This document shows positions 45,913-54,615 of a DNA stretch of 64,000 nucleotides, piece by piece. The stretch lies in the NCBI RefSeq assembly GCF_030817315.1, contig NZ_JAUSZF010000001.1, positions 2,402,501 to 2,466,500 of the forward strand. Direction: 5' to 3'. The notes under the pieces were generated by a model. The model ran no database searches. It worked only from the letters and a program-made list of their open reading frames with translations, and was not told where the DNA came from. Each line of letters opens with the position of its first letter. Within the stretch, counting starts at the first letter, position 1. The DNA is from Sphingomonas faeni. GTDB taxonomy: Bacteria; Pseudomonadota; Alphaproteobacteria; Sphingomonadales; Sphingomonadaceae. Position numbers and translations under genes: made by a program.

Positions 45913-45993
45913 CCGTCATCCTGACGAAAGTCAGGATCGAGAGCCACAGCGCAACGTCCGTTCCCTGGGTCCTGACTTTCGTCAGGATGACGG
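45913..45993. repeat. Family 5 inverted repeat pair
   Basis: CCGTCATCCTGACGAAAGTC and AGGATCGAGAG face GGGTCCTGACTTTCG and TCAGGATGACGG. Between convergent udgX and the aldo/keto reductase gene. Variant of the unit at 9629-9713. Confidence 0.88.
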
Positions 45994-46019
45994 AAGACGT
46001 TGGAGAGACCTTTCAATAA

Positions 46020-46817
46020 TCACATGCTGTTAGGCTCAGGTCCCAAACGACCCGCCGGATCGTCAAGCGCTCCGATCTCAGCCATGTCCTCGTCATCCAA
46101 CGTCAGATCCAACGCCGAGAAATTGTCCGCGAGGTGCTCCGCATCCGAAGCCTTCGGAATAACCGAAAAGCCGTTCGCCAGATGCCACGCAAGGATCACC
46201 TGCGCCGCACTCCGCCCATGCTTATTGGCGATCCGAACGATGGCCTCGTCCTGCAACAGCGTCTTCCCCTGCCCCAACGGACTCCAGCTTTGCGTCACGA
46301 TCCCGTGCGCCTCATGATATTTCCGCTGCTCGCGTTGCTGGAAGTTCGGATGAAGCTCGATCTGGTTGACCGCCGGCGTTACCCCGGTCGCGGCAACGAT
46401 CGCGTCGATATGCTCGGGCAAAAAGTTCGACACGCCGATCGACTTGGCCTTCCCCGCGTCGCGCAGCGCAATCATCGCCTTCCACGCGTCGACGTATTTG
46501 CCCTCGCTCGGCACCGGCCAGTGCATCAGGTACAGATCGACCGATTCGACCCCCAGTAGCGCGAGACTCTCGTCCATCGCCGCTTCGGCATCGCCCTGCC
46601 GGTCGTTCCAGAGCTTGGTCGTCAGGAACGCATCCGACCCCTTATAGCCATCACCCACGCCGCGTTCGTTCTCGTAGATCGCGGCAGTGTCGACCAACCG
46701 AAAGCCGATATCGAGCCCGCTGCGAACGATCGCCGCAACCTGGCTGTCGGGAATCTGCCACGTGCCCATACCGAGCTGGGGCATCGTGCGGTCGTCGTTG
46801 AGTGTGAGATCTGTCAT
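46020..46817 (-). CDS. Aldo/keto reductase (AKR5-like)
   Basis: 265 residues, NADPH-dependent carbonyl reductase close to 2,5-diketo-D-gluconate reductases. Family features: MPQLGMGTW, FRLVDTAAIYENERGVG with catalytic Asp and Tyr, TTKLWNDRQG with Lys, LYLMHWPVP with His, GVSNFLPEHI, and the cofactor loop SVIPKASDAEHLADN. ATG 46817 is chosen because the fold begins there. Divergent from the dedA gene; their shared 94-base upstream region has two GGAACCGG copies of unknown meaning. Confidence 0.92.
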   Translation of the reverse strand: MTDLTLNDDRTMPQLGMGTWQIPDSQVAAIVRSGLDIGFRLVDTAAIYENERGVGDGYKGSDAFLTTKLWNDRQGDAEAAMDESLALLGVESVDLYLMHWPVPSEGKYVDAWKAMIALRDAGKAKSIGVSNFLPEHIDAIVAATGVTPAVNQIELHPNFQQREQRKYHEAHGIVTQSWSPLGQGKTLLQDEAIVRIANKHGRSAAQVILAWHLANGFSVIPKASDAEHLADNFSALDLTLDDEDMAEIGALDDPAGRLGPEPNSM

Positions 46818-46911
46818 GCCACACCAGCGAACGAGGCGCGTGCCGGTTCCGATGCGCCGGTTCCGCTTTAGGGCTTCCCTTCGGAGCCAGCTTCGCGCAA
46901 CTCGCAAAACC

Positions 46912-47544
46912 ATGTTCGAAAAGATTCTGGCCGTGCTGGCCACCTTCACGATCGGCGTCATCTCGTCCGGTGGCTATGTCGGCATCGCCCTGCTCATGGC
47001 GATCGAGAGCGCGTGCATCCCGCTGCCGTCCGAGATCATCATGCCGTTCGCCGGCTACCTGGTCTCGACCGGCCGGTTCGACCTGTATCTTGCCGCGACC
47101 GCGGGCGCGATCGGGTGCAATCTCGGCTCGATCGTCGCGTACGAAGTCGGCAAGCGTGGCGGTCGCCCGATGGCCGAACGCTGGGGCCGGTTCGTCCTGA
47201 TCGGTCCGGGCGAGCTCGACGCGGCCGACCGATTCTTCGCGCGCTGGGGCTCGATGGCGGTGCTGATCGGGCGGCTGCTGCCAGTGATCCGCTCGTTCAT
47301 CGCCTTCCCCGCCGGCGTTGCCCGGATGAAGCTGGTGCCGTTCCACCTCTACACCTTCATCGGGTCGTGGCCGTGGTGCTTCGGACTCGCCTGGGTCGGG
47401 ATGAAGCTCGGCGACAAATGGGACAGCGACCCGCGCGTAAAGGCCGCGTTCCACAGCGCCGACCTGCTGATCGGCATCGTCTTGATCGCGCTGGTCGCCT
47501 TCTACATCTGGCACCGGGTACGCGGGCTGAAGCGTCACCCTTGA
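46912..47544 (+). CDS. DedA family membrane protein
   Basis: 210 residues with several hydrophobic helices. DedA/SNARE-associated domain: ESACIPLPSEIIMPFAGYL (~31-49), GCNLGSIVAYEVGKRGGRP, and the conserved FFARWGSMAVLIGRLLPVIR with functionally important Arg residues, then FIAFPAGVARM. Members act as polyprenyl-phosphate or lipid flippases needed for envelope homeostasis. ATG 46912; the open frame upstream is not homologous. Its last 10 bases overlap the convergent gene. Confidence 0.9.
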   Translation: MFEKILAVLATFTIGVISSGGYVGIALLMAIESACIPLPSEIIMPFAGYLVSTGRFDLYLAATAGAIGCNLGSIVAYEVGKRGGRPMAERWGRFVLIGPGELDAADRFFARWGSMAVLIGRLLPVIRSFIAFPAGVARMKLVPFHLYTFIGSWPWCFGLAWVGMKLGDKWDSDPRVKAAFHSADLLIGIVLIALVAFYIWHRVRGLKRHP

Positions 47545-48242
47545 ATATCCCGGGCATACCCCCGACGCTTTGCCAGCGCGCGCAGGTCGTCGTCGCGCGT
47601 AGGGACTAGCGAGTGCATGCGGCGCTGATACGCCGCGACGATTTCCGAACCGGCGCTGGGGGGTGAACCGCTGTCGAACGGCGGCGCGGGGTCATATTCC
47701 AGACCGAGCTGAACAGTTCGCGCATGTGCCTCGCCGCGGATCATCGCGGTCAGCGTCAGCGCGAAGTCGATCCCCGCAGTGATGCCGCCGCCGGTGACGC
47801 GGTTGCGATCGACCACGACGCGCGCGTCGACCGGGATCGCATTGAACAGCGGCAGCATGTCGCGTTGCGCCCAGTGGCAGCCAGCACGGTAACCATCGAG
47901 CAGTCCCGCCGCCCCGAGGATCAACGAGCCGGTGCAGACGCTCGTCACCCAGGTCGCGGTTGCGCCGATCGCCTGGACCCACGCCATCGCTTCGTCGTCG
48001 GCGATCACGCCGTTGGTGCCAAAACCGCCGGGCACGCAGAGGATGTCGGCGTGCTGCACGTCGGCGAAGGTTGCGGTCGGCAGGATCGAAAAACCGGCGT
48101 CGGTCGGGACGGGGTCGAGCGTCTTCCACACGAGATCGAGCCGAGCGTTGCCGAGCCGTGACAGGACCTGCGCGGGGCCGGTCAGGTCGAGCTGCGTCAC
48201 GTTCGGGAACAGCAGAAAGGCGATGCGCAGGGGTTTGGTCAT
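47535..48242 (-). CDS. DJ-1/PfpI family protein, isonitrile hydratase-like
   Basis: 235 residues of the DJ-1/PfpI superfamily. The nucleophile elbow is WVTSVCTGSLILGAAGLLDG (Cys ~105) followed by YRAGCHWA, the pattern of isocyanide (isonitrile) hydratases and GlxA-type N-terminal domains, without an AraC DNA-binding domain. Start motif IAFLLFPNVTQLDLTGPAQVL with the conserved Asp. Could hydrate isonitriles to N-substituted formamides; substrate unproven. A TATACTT direct-repeat motif is 111 bases upstream in the same orientation. Confidence 0.85.
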   Translation of the reverse strand: MTKPLRIAFLLFPNVTQLDLTGPAQVLSRLGNARLDLVWKTLDPVPTDAGFSILPTATFADVQHADILCVPGGFGTNGVIADDEAMAWVQAIGATATWVTSVCTGSLILGAAGLLDGYRAGCHWAQRDMLPLFNAIPVDARVVVDRNRVTGGGITAGIDFALTLTAMIRGEAHARTVQLGLEYDPAPPFDSGSPPSAGSEIVAAYQRRMHSLVPTRDDDLRALAKRRGYARDIQG

Positions 48243-48353
48243 GCCGAAATTCCTAGCGAGAGGTTCTTGGGGCCGGGAATCGAGACGTCTTCCCCGATCA
48301 GCCTAAGGCCCGGGGAAATCACGCCAATCCAGAATCGGCCAAGGCGCGCGCGC

Positions 48354-48380
48354 GAGTGAAGTATAGGAAGTATAGACGCT
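48354..48380 (-). promoter_or_regulatory. Conserved TATACTT direct-repeat motif (site 2)
   Basis: Minus-strand copy of the motif at 42996-43022, 26 of 27 bases identical (the single change is in the two-base spacer). It points towards the DJ-1/PfpI gene at 48242. The ~535-base stretch 48243-48777 otherwise holds the family 2 repeat at 48640-48751 and no gene I can support. Confidence 0.5.
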
Positions 48381-48639
48381 CGCGCAGCATTCTCGTCGTC
48401 GACCAACGCACGATTGGTGGCAGTCTCGGCGATCGTGCTCGGGGTGGCTGCTGACGGCATTCACGCATCCTGTCATGCTCGGTCCATGTAGGACAGCAGG
48501 GGGCTGACGGCGTCAGGCGAGCAGCCGCGTGGCGCGCGTGGGCGCTTGGCGAGTAGGTAAGGCGTCGGCGCCATACCGCGCATACCGCTGCGATCGCGCA
48601 AGCGGGTGTGCGCAAACCGATAACCAGAGAATCGGAACA

Positions 48640-48751
48640 TGCTCCCCTCCCTGAAAGGGAGGGGTTGGGGGTGGGTTGGCCAATTTGGGCCGCTCGGGTT
48701 CGCACACGCGGAAGCCGACCCACCCCCTGCCCCTCCCTTCCAGGGAGGGGG
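48640..48751. repeat. Family 2 inverted repeat pair
   Basis: CTCCCCTCCCTGAAAGGGAG and GGGTTGGGGGTGGGTTGG face CCGACCCACCCCCTGCCCC and CTCCCTTCCAGGGAGGGG. Even the flanking GGAAC-A-TGCTCCCC resembles the flank of the 44379 copy (GGAAC-C-TGCTCCCC), so the mobile unit may be slightly longer than the palindromes. Confidence 0.9.
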
Positions 48752-48777
48752 GAAGAAGGCGCTGTTTCGCGAAGGCC

Positions 48778-49293
48778 TTATGGGAGGACGGGCACTTCCG
48801 CAGCGCGCGTCTTGTTCTCCAGGCGCGACTCACGAACGCGCTGGCCGAAGCAGCCGGTTGCACCACCCGCACCGACGGCGGAGCAGCTGCCGATCGTGTT
48901 GACGCCGGACCCTGCGTCCATCGTGCCCTGCGCCTTGGTTGCCCAGCTCGCATTCTCGGGAGTGACGACGAACTCGCGGAGTTCCTTCGGCACCCGGTAT
49001 TGCTCCTGCGCGCTGCGGCGGACGCACACGACGATTTCCTCGCCGTTCTGGTTGGTCGGGCAGCGTTCGTTACCGAACAGAGTCAGCACGCCGTTGATCG
49101 GCGCACTGCGCGAAACCTCGCCCGGGGCGGAGATCGTCTTTGCGTCACCGGTCGCGCCGGGCAAGGCGGGGGCCAGCGTCGGTGCCTTCGCGGGCAACTG
49201 CGCCAGCGTAGGCGGTGCAGGACGCGCCGGCTGGGCCGTCTGCGCCACCGCAGGCCCGGCGACGATCAACGCCGCCGCAAAAAGCATCTTCAT
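48778..49293 (-). CDS. Conserved hypothetical secreted protein
   Basis: 171 residues with signal peptide (MKMLFAAALIVAGPAVAQ, cleavage near VAQ-T). A Pro/Ala linker (~18-50) precedes a small domain with two cysteine pairs: GNERCPTNQNGEEIVVCVRR and SCSAVGAGGATGCFGQ. No named family is recognised. GGGAG precedes the ATG at 49293; ATG 49299 is also possible. It follows coq7 by 59 bases on the same strand and may be the end of that long cluster. Confidence 0.7.
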   Translation of the reverse strand: MKMLFAAALIVAGPAVAQTAQPARPAPPTLAQLPAKAPTLAPALPGATGDAKTISAPGEVSRSAPINGVLTLFGNERCPTNQNGEEIVVCVRRSAQEQYRVPKELREFVVTPENASWATKAQGTMDAGSGVNTIGSCSAVGAGGATGCFGQRVRESRLENKTRAAEVPVLP

Positions 49294-49352
49294 ACGCATC
49301 ACTCCCACAATCCGTATTCTCATTACCCGCCGGTCTTCTTCTCGACCGTATC

Positions 49353-49889
49353 TCAAATCCGCTTGGCGGTAGCGATCGCGACCTTGCAGCCCAGGCGGAT
49401 CAGGCCGCTCAGCACCGGATAGCCCGGCGTTTCCTCGGCACCCGCGGCGATCGCGGTATTCTTGTGCTCGAGTTCCTCGGCCTGGAAATCGAGGATGGCT
49501 GCCGATAGCTCAGGGTCGCTGGCGCCAAGCTGAACGAGCTGTTCTTCGTAATGCTTGTCGATCTCGGTCTCGACCGCCGCCGTGCACGCCATCGCCGCGC
49601 GCGGACTGATCGCCGCGGTCACCGCACCGAGCGCGAAGCCGGCGACCTTCCAGATCGGCTGCAACACCGTCGGGCGCACGCGGCGTTCGACGATCATCTT
49701 GTCGAAGAACGCGCGGTGGCGCTCCTCCTGTTGCGCCATGTGGTGGATCGATCGCGACGCCGGGTGGCGGTCGCCGAGCACGGCCAACTGGCCCGCGTAG
49801 ATGCGGATCGCGCCGTATTCACCGGCCTGGTCGACACGGATCATCGAGTCCGTCGCCCGCTTGGCGTCTCCTGGCTTCCAGCCGCTCAT
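49353..49889 (-). CDS. coq7: Demethoxyubiquinone hydroxylase (Coq7 family)
   Basis: 178 residues. Di-iron hydroxylase for the C6 (C5) position of the ubiquinone ring. Ferritin-like metal motifs are visible: VDQAGEYGAIRIY (~18-30), QQEERHRAFF (E-x-x-H), ETEIDKHYEEQL and AEELEHKNTA (E-x-x-H). Short Coq7 form typical of alphaproteobacteria. ATG 49889 follows GAGGAAG and overlaps the dsbB stop by four bases. Confidence 0.94.
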   Translation of the reverse strand: MSGWKPGDAKRATDSMIRVDQAGEYGAIRIYAGQLAVLGDRHPASRSIHHMAQQEERHRAFFDKMIVERRVRPTVLQPIWKVAGFALGAVTAAISPRAAMACTAAVETEIDKHYEEQLVQLGASDPELSAAILDFQAEELEHKNTAIAAGAEETPGYPVLSGLIRLGCKVAIATAKRI

Positions 49890-50368
49890 CTCGTCTTCCT
49901 CATGAGTGCGAATATGGTGAACGCACCGGCGAGGGAAAAGATGGCGTTGAAGCCGGCGAGCGAGATTCCGAACAGTTTCCACTGCGGCGCATCGCACCGT
50001 ACCATCGGCGCATTCATGATCGCGGCAAGACGCTCGGCCGCGGTCGTGCCGGCCATCGAGACGGTCGTCGTGCAGGCGGTGAAGCCGTTCCACCAATGAT
50101 ATTCGACACCGGCATGCGCGACGCCGATCAAGCCGCTGAGCCCGATCAGCAGCCCGGCGATGATGACCAGCGATGCGCGCAACGAACGGCCCGGCACGAA
50201 GAACGTGGCGCCGGCGATTAGCACCGCGGAATAATGCGGCCAGCGCTGCCAATGGCACATCTCGCACGGGTACAGCCCGCCGAGATATTGCGAGCCGAGC
50301 GCACCGAGCAGCAGGAACGCCGGCAGCAACAGCGCGATGGCGCGCGCGATCTCTTCGTTCTTGGTCAT
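49886..50368 (-). CDS. dsbB: Disulfide bond formation protein B
   Basis: 160 residues, four hydrophobic helices. Quinone-linked membrane oxidant of DsbA. First periplasmic loop has YPCEMCHWQRWPH (CxxC, ~33-45); second loop has FTACTTTVS and VRCDAPQWKLFGIS cysteines. ATG 50368; the frame remains open far upstream inside ctpA but without homology. Coupled to coq7 (ATGA) and 20 bases after ctpA. May act with the two DsbA-like proteins encoded at 37545-38981. Confidence 0.92.
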   Translation of the reverse strand: MTKNEEIARAIALLLPAFLLLGALGSQYLGGLYPCEMCHWQRWPHYSAVLIAGATFFVPGRSLRASLVIIAGLLIGLSGLIGVAHAGVEYHWWNGFTACTTTVSMAGTTAAERLAAIMNAPMVRCDAPQWKLFGISLAGFNAIFSLAGAFTIFALMRKTR

Positions 50369-50388
50369 GCCAAGGCCGCGACGCACGC

Positions 50389-51780
50389 TCACTTGGTGGG
50401 CGCCTTTGTGGCGTCGGGGGCGGTAGGATCGGGCTTGATCGGGCGTGGCTTGGTCGCGGCGGCAACCTGAACCGGGCCGCCGAGACGCGCGACGGTCTTC
50501 AGCGCGTAATAAAGCTGGAAGTCGTCGATTCCCTGCTTCTTCAACTGCTCGGGCGTCTGCGAGAAGCGCGGATCGGTCTTGGTATCCTCCTCGAGCACCG
50601 CGTTGTCGGCCTTCACCTCGTTGATAAGGTGCTTGCGCAGATCCGCCTCGCGGAACACCGGGCGCGACTTGTAGTCGGGATCGGTGAGCTGCGGCACCTT
50701 GATGTCGGGCTCGATCCCGCCCTCCTGCACCGACCGGCCGGACGGCGTGAAATAGCGCGCGGTGGTGAGGCGAAGCGCCGTCTGAGGCCCGAGCGGGAGC
50801 ACGGTCTGGACCGAGCCCTTGCCGAAGCTGCGCTCGCCCATGATCAGCGCGCGGTGATGATCCTGCAGCGCGCCGGCGACGATCTCGGATGCGGAGGCGG
50901 TGCCGGGATCGGTGAGGACCACGACCGGCAGGCCATGCGCGTCGTCGCCGGGCTTCGCGTAATAGCGCTCGATATCGGTCTTCTCGCGGCCGCGCTGCGA
51001 GACGATCTCGCCGTGATCGAGGAAGGCATCGCTGACTTCGATCGCCTGAGTGAGGAGGCCGCCGCCATTCTCGCGCAGGTCGACGACATAGCCGAGCGGG
51101 CGGTGGCCGAGCGACTTGTCGATCGCCATGATCGCCGCGCGCGTGTCGGCGCCGGTATTCTCGCTGAAGGTATTGATGTTGATATAGCCGACGTCGCCGC
51201 GGACTTCCCATTTCACCGGCTTCTGGACGATGATCTCGCGCATCATCGTCACGTCGAGCGGCTTGTCGCGGCCGGGACGGACGAGGCCCAGCGTGATCTT
51301 GCTGCCGGGCTTGCCGCGCATCTTGCCGACCGCCTCGTCGAGCGAGTCACCGTAGATCAGCTTGCCGTCGATATGCGTGATGTAGTCGCCGGACTTGACG
51401 CCCGCGCGAGCTGCCGGCGAGTCTTCCTGTGGCGACACGACCTTGATCGCGCCGTCTTCCATCTGCACCGTCAGGCCCAAGCCGCCGTAATTGCCCTCGG
51501 TCATGATCCGGAGGTTCTCGTAGTCGAGCGCGTCGACATACGAGCTGTGCGGATCGAGGCTGGCGAGCATGCCCTGGATCGCGCCCTTGATCAGCGTCTT
51601 GTCATCGACCTTGTCGACATATTCCGCCTTCACGCGGTTGAACACGTCGAGGAACTGGTCGAACTCGCGATAGGTGTCGGTGTCGACCGCCGCCATCGCC
51701 GAGGTGGCGAGCGGGATCAGCGTCAGCGCGCCGACGATCGCCGTCGCGGTAAGCATAGGAGCACGAATAGGACGGGGCAT
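50389..51780 (-). CDS. ctpA: S41 family C-terminal processing peptidase
   Basis: 463 residues with signal peptide (~1-30). PDZ domain (~88-175, GGLGLTVQMEDG...GDYITHIDG), then the tail-specific protease domain: YININTFSENTG, VVDLRENGGGLL, catalytic Ser in DPGTASASEIVAG and Lys in GERSFGKGSVQT. A Pro/Ala/Lys tail ends the protein. Periplasmic protease affecting cell-wall hydrolases or lipoproteins; follows the EnvC-like gene, a common pairing. Confidence 0.95.
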   Translation of the reverse strand: MPRPIRAPMLTATAIVGALTLIPLATSAMAAVDTDTYREFDQFLDVFNRVKAEYVDKVDDKTLIKGAIQGMLASLDPHSSYVDALDYENLRIMTEGNYGGLGLTVQMEDGAIKVVSPQEDSPAARAGVKSGDYITHIDGKLIYGDSLDEAVGKMRGKPGSKITLGLVRPGRDKPLDVTMMREIIVQKPVKWEVRGDVGYININTFSENTGADTRAAIMAIDKSLGHRPLGYVVDLRENGGGLLTQAIEVSDAFLDHGEIVSQRGREKTDIERYYAKPGDDAHGLPVVVLTDPGTASASEIVAGALQDHHRALIMGERSFGKGSVQTVLPLGPQTALRLTTARYFTPSGRSVQEGGIEPDIKVPQLTDPDYKSRPVFREADLRKHLINEVKADNAVLEEDTKTDPRFSQTPEQLKKQGIDDFQLYYALKTVARLGGPVQVAAATKPRPIKPDPTAPDATKAPTK

Positions 51781-51909
51781 CGATGGTCCTGCAACCTGAG
51801 AAAAAACGTGTCGTACAGTCGTAACGGCGTAGCGTAGCGGAACGCTGGCGGCAACGCGCGCGCGGAGTGAAGACCGGTGGGGGTTAATGGGGGCTGACTG
51901 GGGGCTTCC

Positions 51910-51937
51910 GATCCTCCCCCTCCAAGGGGAAGGATCG
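51910..51937. repeat. Short hairpin related to family 3
   Basis: GATCCTCCCC-CTCCA-GGGGAAGGATC, an imperfect palindrome in the 185-base gap between the envC-like gene and ctpA. May weaken readthrough between the two halves of the minus-strand cluster. Confidence 0.6.
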
Positions 51938-51965
51938 AAAAGCAGCTGCCCACCGGGTTGGCCGA

Positions 51966-53138
51966 TCAGCGTGGTCCTATCAGTGATGCCGCATCGACCG
52001 GCCGGCCGCGGCGCCGGAGTTCGACGGTGATGCGCGGCTCTTCGCCGGGGGCGGTGCCGATCGGCGTACCCATCGCGATGCGGTCGCCGGTCTTTGCCGA
52101 CGTTGCGGCGAGGCCCGTGACGAGGCTGGTCCAGCCATTGGCATGATCGATGATGACGATGACCCCGTAATCGCGAAACCGGCGCGCGTAACGGATCGTC
52201 CCCGCGGCGGGAGCGACGACGCGCGCGCGCGGAGCAGTGGCGAAGGTCAACCCGCGCGATCGGACGCCGGAGTCCGAGAGTTCGTCGAAACCCGTGACGA
52301 GCCTGCCCGCTACCGGCATGCGGTACACGCCGCGTGGTGGCGCCGGAGGCGTTACCCCCGGCGCGATCGGGCGGGGAATCGGTCCGGCGAGTGCGATCAG
52401 GCTTGCCGCGGTTGCCTTAGCATCGGTGGTGGCCGCCATCCCGTCTACGAGATCGCGTGCGCGTTCGCCGAGCGCCAGAGCGCGGTCGGACTCGCTGAGC
52501 GCGCCGCGGCCAAGGGCCTGGCTACGCTGTCGATGGCGTGCCTCGAGCTCGGCCAGCGCGATGCGGTCGTTTTCCAAGCGTGCGCGCCCATCCGAGAGCG
52601 CCTTGGCAGCGAGTGTCGCACTCGCCCGCAGGCGACGCGTTTCGGCGATTTCGATTCGGACCGCCTCGGTACGCTGGCGGACGACGGGGAGCACGCTGCC
52701 CAGCACCGCGCGGACGTGGACGAGGTCGTCGATCGACCCCGGCTGCGCGACCGCGACGATCGTCGGGCGCCGAGCCAGCGATTCCAGCGCCGCGATCAGT
52801 TGGGAAACCGGGGCTTGCGCGCGCGCCAGCCTGACACGCTGGTCGGTCAGCAGCCGCTCGACGAGTGTCACGCGGGCACTGGCGGTCGCAAGGTTCGCCT
52901 CGGCGGCGGTGACGCGGGCGGCCAGCGCCTGCTCCTCGCGGCGTGCCTTGTCGGCGGCATTGCGTTCCTGGGTGGCAGCAGCGGCGAGCCTCGCGGCACG
53001 GGCAGTGGCGATCGCGGCATCGCGTTTCGCCGCGACCAGGCGTTGCTGCTCGACCGATAGCTCCGGCGCTTTAGTTTGCGCGGTTACGCCAGCCGCTACG
53101 GCGAGCAGTGCCGCGACGAGCCCCGTCCGCATCCTCAT
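51966..53138 (-). CDS. envC: Murein hydrolase activator EnvC-like (degenerate LytM)
   Basis: 390 residues: signal peptide (~1-20), long Ala/Arg-rich coiled coil (~25-255) and a LytM/M23 domain (~270-385, YRMPVAGRLVTGFDELSDSG ... VIVIIDHANGWTSLVTGL). The zinc ligands of active M23 enzymes are largely missing (SRGLTF where HxGxD is expected), which fits EnvC-type activators of cell-division amidases rather than a hydrolase. Three bases after rlmH. Met3 is an alternative start. Confidence 0.88.
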   Translation of the reverse strand: MRMRTGLVAALLAVAAGVTAQTKAPELSVEQQRLVAAKRDAAIATARAARLAAAATQERNAADKARREEQALAARVTAAEANLATASARVTLVERLLTDQRVRLARAQAPVSQLIAALESLARRPTIVAVAQPGSIDDLVHVRAVLGSVLPVVRQRTEAVRIEIAETRRLRASATLAAKALSDGRARLENDRIALAELEARHRQRSQALGRGALSESDRALALGERARDLVDGMAATTDAKATAASLIALAGPIPRPIAPGVTPPAPPRGVYRMPVAGRLVTGFDELSDSGVRSRGLTFATAPRARVVAPAAGTIRYARRFRDYGVIVIIDHANGWTSLVTGLAATSAKTGDRIAMGTPIGTAPGEEPRITVELRRRGRPVDAASLIGPR

Positions 53139-53141
53139 CCA

Positions 53142-53564
53142 TCACCCTTCGCGGTGATAGGGGTGGTTGGCAAGGATGCTGGTAGCGCGGAAGAGTTGCT
53201 CGGCGAGCATCGCGCGCGCGAGCAGATGCGGCCAGGTCGCGCGACCGAACGAGAACAGCAGGTCGGCCTCGTCGCGCGCCGCGTCGTCGAAGCCATCCGC
53301 GGCGCCGATCATGAACCGTGCCTCGCGTACGCCGTCGTCGCGCCACCGCTCGAGGTGTCGCGCGAACTGCGTCGACGACAACGTCTCGCCCTTCTCGTCG
53401 AGCAGGATGCGCTTGGTCTGCTCGCCGACCAGCGGGATCTTGCCGCCGGTGTCCGGCAGCTCGGACACCTTGGTCGGCCAGACGATCCGCTTCAGATAGC
53501 GGTCGACGAGGTCGGCCTCGGGCGAGCGCCCGATCCGACCGCGGGCGACGATGTGCAGCAGCAT
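53142..53564 (-). CDS. rlmH: 23S rRNA (pseudouridine1915-N3)-methyltransferase
   Basis: 140 residues, the SPOUT enzyme that methylates pseudouridine 1915 in helix 69 of 23S rRNA. LLDEKGETLSSTQFA, FMIGAADGFDD (SAM-binding knot loop) and LLARAMLAEQLFRATSILANHPYHR at the C-terminus are characteristic (last quoted in part). Directly follows rsfS, the usual neighbour. Confidence 0.95.
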   Translation of the reverse strand: MLLHIVARGRIGRSPEADLVDRYLKRIVWPTKVSELPDTGGKIPLVGEQTKRILLDEKGETLSSTQFARHLERWRDDGVREARFMIGAADGFDDAARDEADLLFSFGRATWPHLLARAMLAEQLFRATSILANHPYHREG

Positions 53565-53594
53565 GATCGGACCTGGGGCCGCCTCGGAACCGGC

Positions 53595-53999
53595 TTAATC
53601 TTCGTCGGTGAAGGTCGGCACGGGCGGCGCCGGTGCGTCGCCGAATGCCCACATCCGCTCCAGATTGTAGAAGCTGCGGACTTCGGGGCGGAACAGGTGG
53701 ACGATGACGTCGGTCGCGTCGATCAGCACCCAGTCGGCGGTCGGCAGGCCTTCGATCTTCACCGGGCGCTTGAACTCGGCCTTGATCCGCTCGGCCAGCT
53801 TCTGCGCCATCGAGGCAACCTGGCGGGTCGAACGACCGCTGGCGATCACCATGTAGTCGGCGATGCTGGTCTTACCCGCGAGCGGGATCGAGATGGTCTC
53901 GACCGCCTGGTCGTCGTCGAGCGACGCGAGGATCAGGCGATGCAGCGCCTCAACCTCTTCGGGGTCGGTCGCGCGAGGGGCAGTAGGGGAAGTGGCCAA
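53595..53999 (-). CDS. rsfS: Ribosomal silencing factor RsfS
   Basis: 134 residues. Binds ribosomal protein uL14 and prevents subunit joining in stationary phase. Family marks: DIPLAGKTSIADYMVIASG-type segment (ISIPLAGKTSIADYMVIASG), STRQVASMAQKLAERIK, ADWVLIDATDVIVHLFRPEV and FYNLERMW. One base after nadD, so translation is likely coupled. Confidence 0.95.
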   Translation of the reverse strand: MATSPTAPRATDPEEVEALHRLILASLDDDQAVETISIPLAGKTSIADYMVIASGRSTRQVASMAQKLAERIKAEFKRPVKIEGLPTADWVLIDATDVIVHLFRPEVRSFYNLERMWAFGDAPAPPVPTFTDED

Positions 54000-54000
54000 G

Positions 54001-54615
54001 TCAGCTCCTGGGTAAAACTACCGGACCAGCAACATGCTGAACCCAGTCGGGATTTTTGGCACGCAGGCCGGTTGCGGAGGTCGGGTCGGGTCGGAAGCGC
54101 AACAGCACGAGGGCCGGCAATCTCCACGTCGTCCAGCTCTTCGCATGGTCTGTGCGCCGTTGGAAGCGCCGCAGCCAACCCATCGCGGGGGCCGCGAGGG
54201 CGCGCCCGTCATATCCCGGACGCGCGATTACCGCAATCGGAACCTCGCGGGCGATAGCGCGCCAGTTCTTCCAGCGGTGGAAGTCGGCGAGATTATCCGC
54301 GCCCATCAGCCAGATGAACCGGATTTTCGGGTAACGCCGCTTGAGCTTGCGGATCGTGTCGAGCGTGTACCGGGTGTGGAGCCGCGCCTCGATATCGGTC
54401 GCTCGGATCGGCGCGCGGCGGGCCATGCGCTTGGCGGAAGTGAGACGCGCGGGGAGCGGCGCCATGTCGTTCGCGGCGTCCTTGAGCGGGTTGCCGGGGG
54501 ACACCAGCCACCACGCCTCGTCGAGCGCGAGCGCATCGATCGCCGCAAGCGTGATGCCGCGGTGGCCGCGGTGCGCGGGATTGAACGACCCGCCGAGAAT
54601 GCCGACGTGGGTCAT
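54001..54615 (-). CDS. nadD: Nicotinate-nucleotide adenylyltransferase
   Basis: 204 residues. Transfers AMP to nicotinate mononucleotide in NAD synthesis. Nucleotidyltransferase motif GGSFNPAHRGHRGI (~8-21), SPGNPLKD, and WLMGADNLADFHRWKNW. Normal length. ATG 54615 overlaps the stop of the toxin gene (ATGA), an unusual coupling with a toxin-antitoxin pair. Confidence 0.95.
   Translation of the reverse strand: MTHVGILGGSFNPAHRGHRGITLAAIDALALDEAWWLVSPGNPLKDAANDMAPLPARLTSAKRMARRAPIRATDIEARLHTRYTLDTIRKLKRRYPKIRFIWLMGADNLADFHRWKNWRAIAREVPIAVIARPGYDGRALAAPAMGWLRRFQRRTDHAKSWTTWRLPALVLLRFRPDPTSATGLRAKNPDWVQHVAGPVVLPRS

Noticed and set aside
46818..46911. Possible EcfG promoter between the aldo/keto reductase and dedA genes
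   Set aside because: GGAAC occurs twice on the minus strand but CGTT is 12 or 26 bases away, outside the 16-17 base spacing.
48239..48460. 73-codon minus-strand frame overlapping the DJ-1-like start (ATGA)
   Set aside because: It runs through the conserved TATACTT motif, has no domain or binding site and shows no coding character; more likely the upstream regulatory region.
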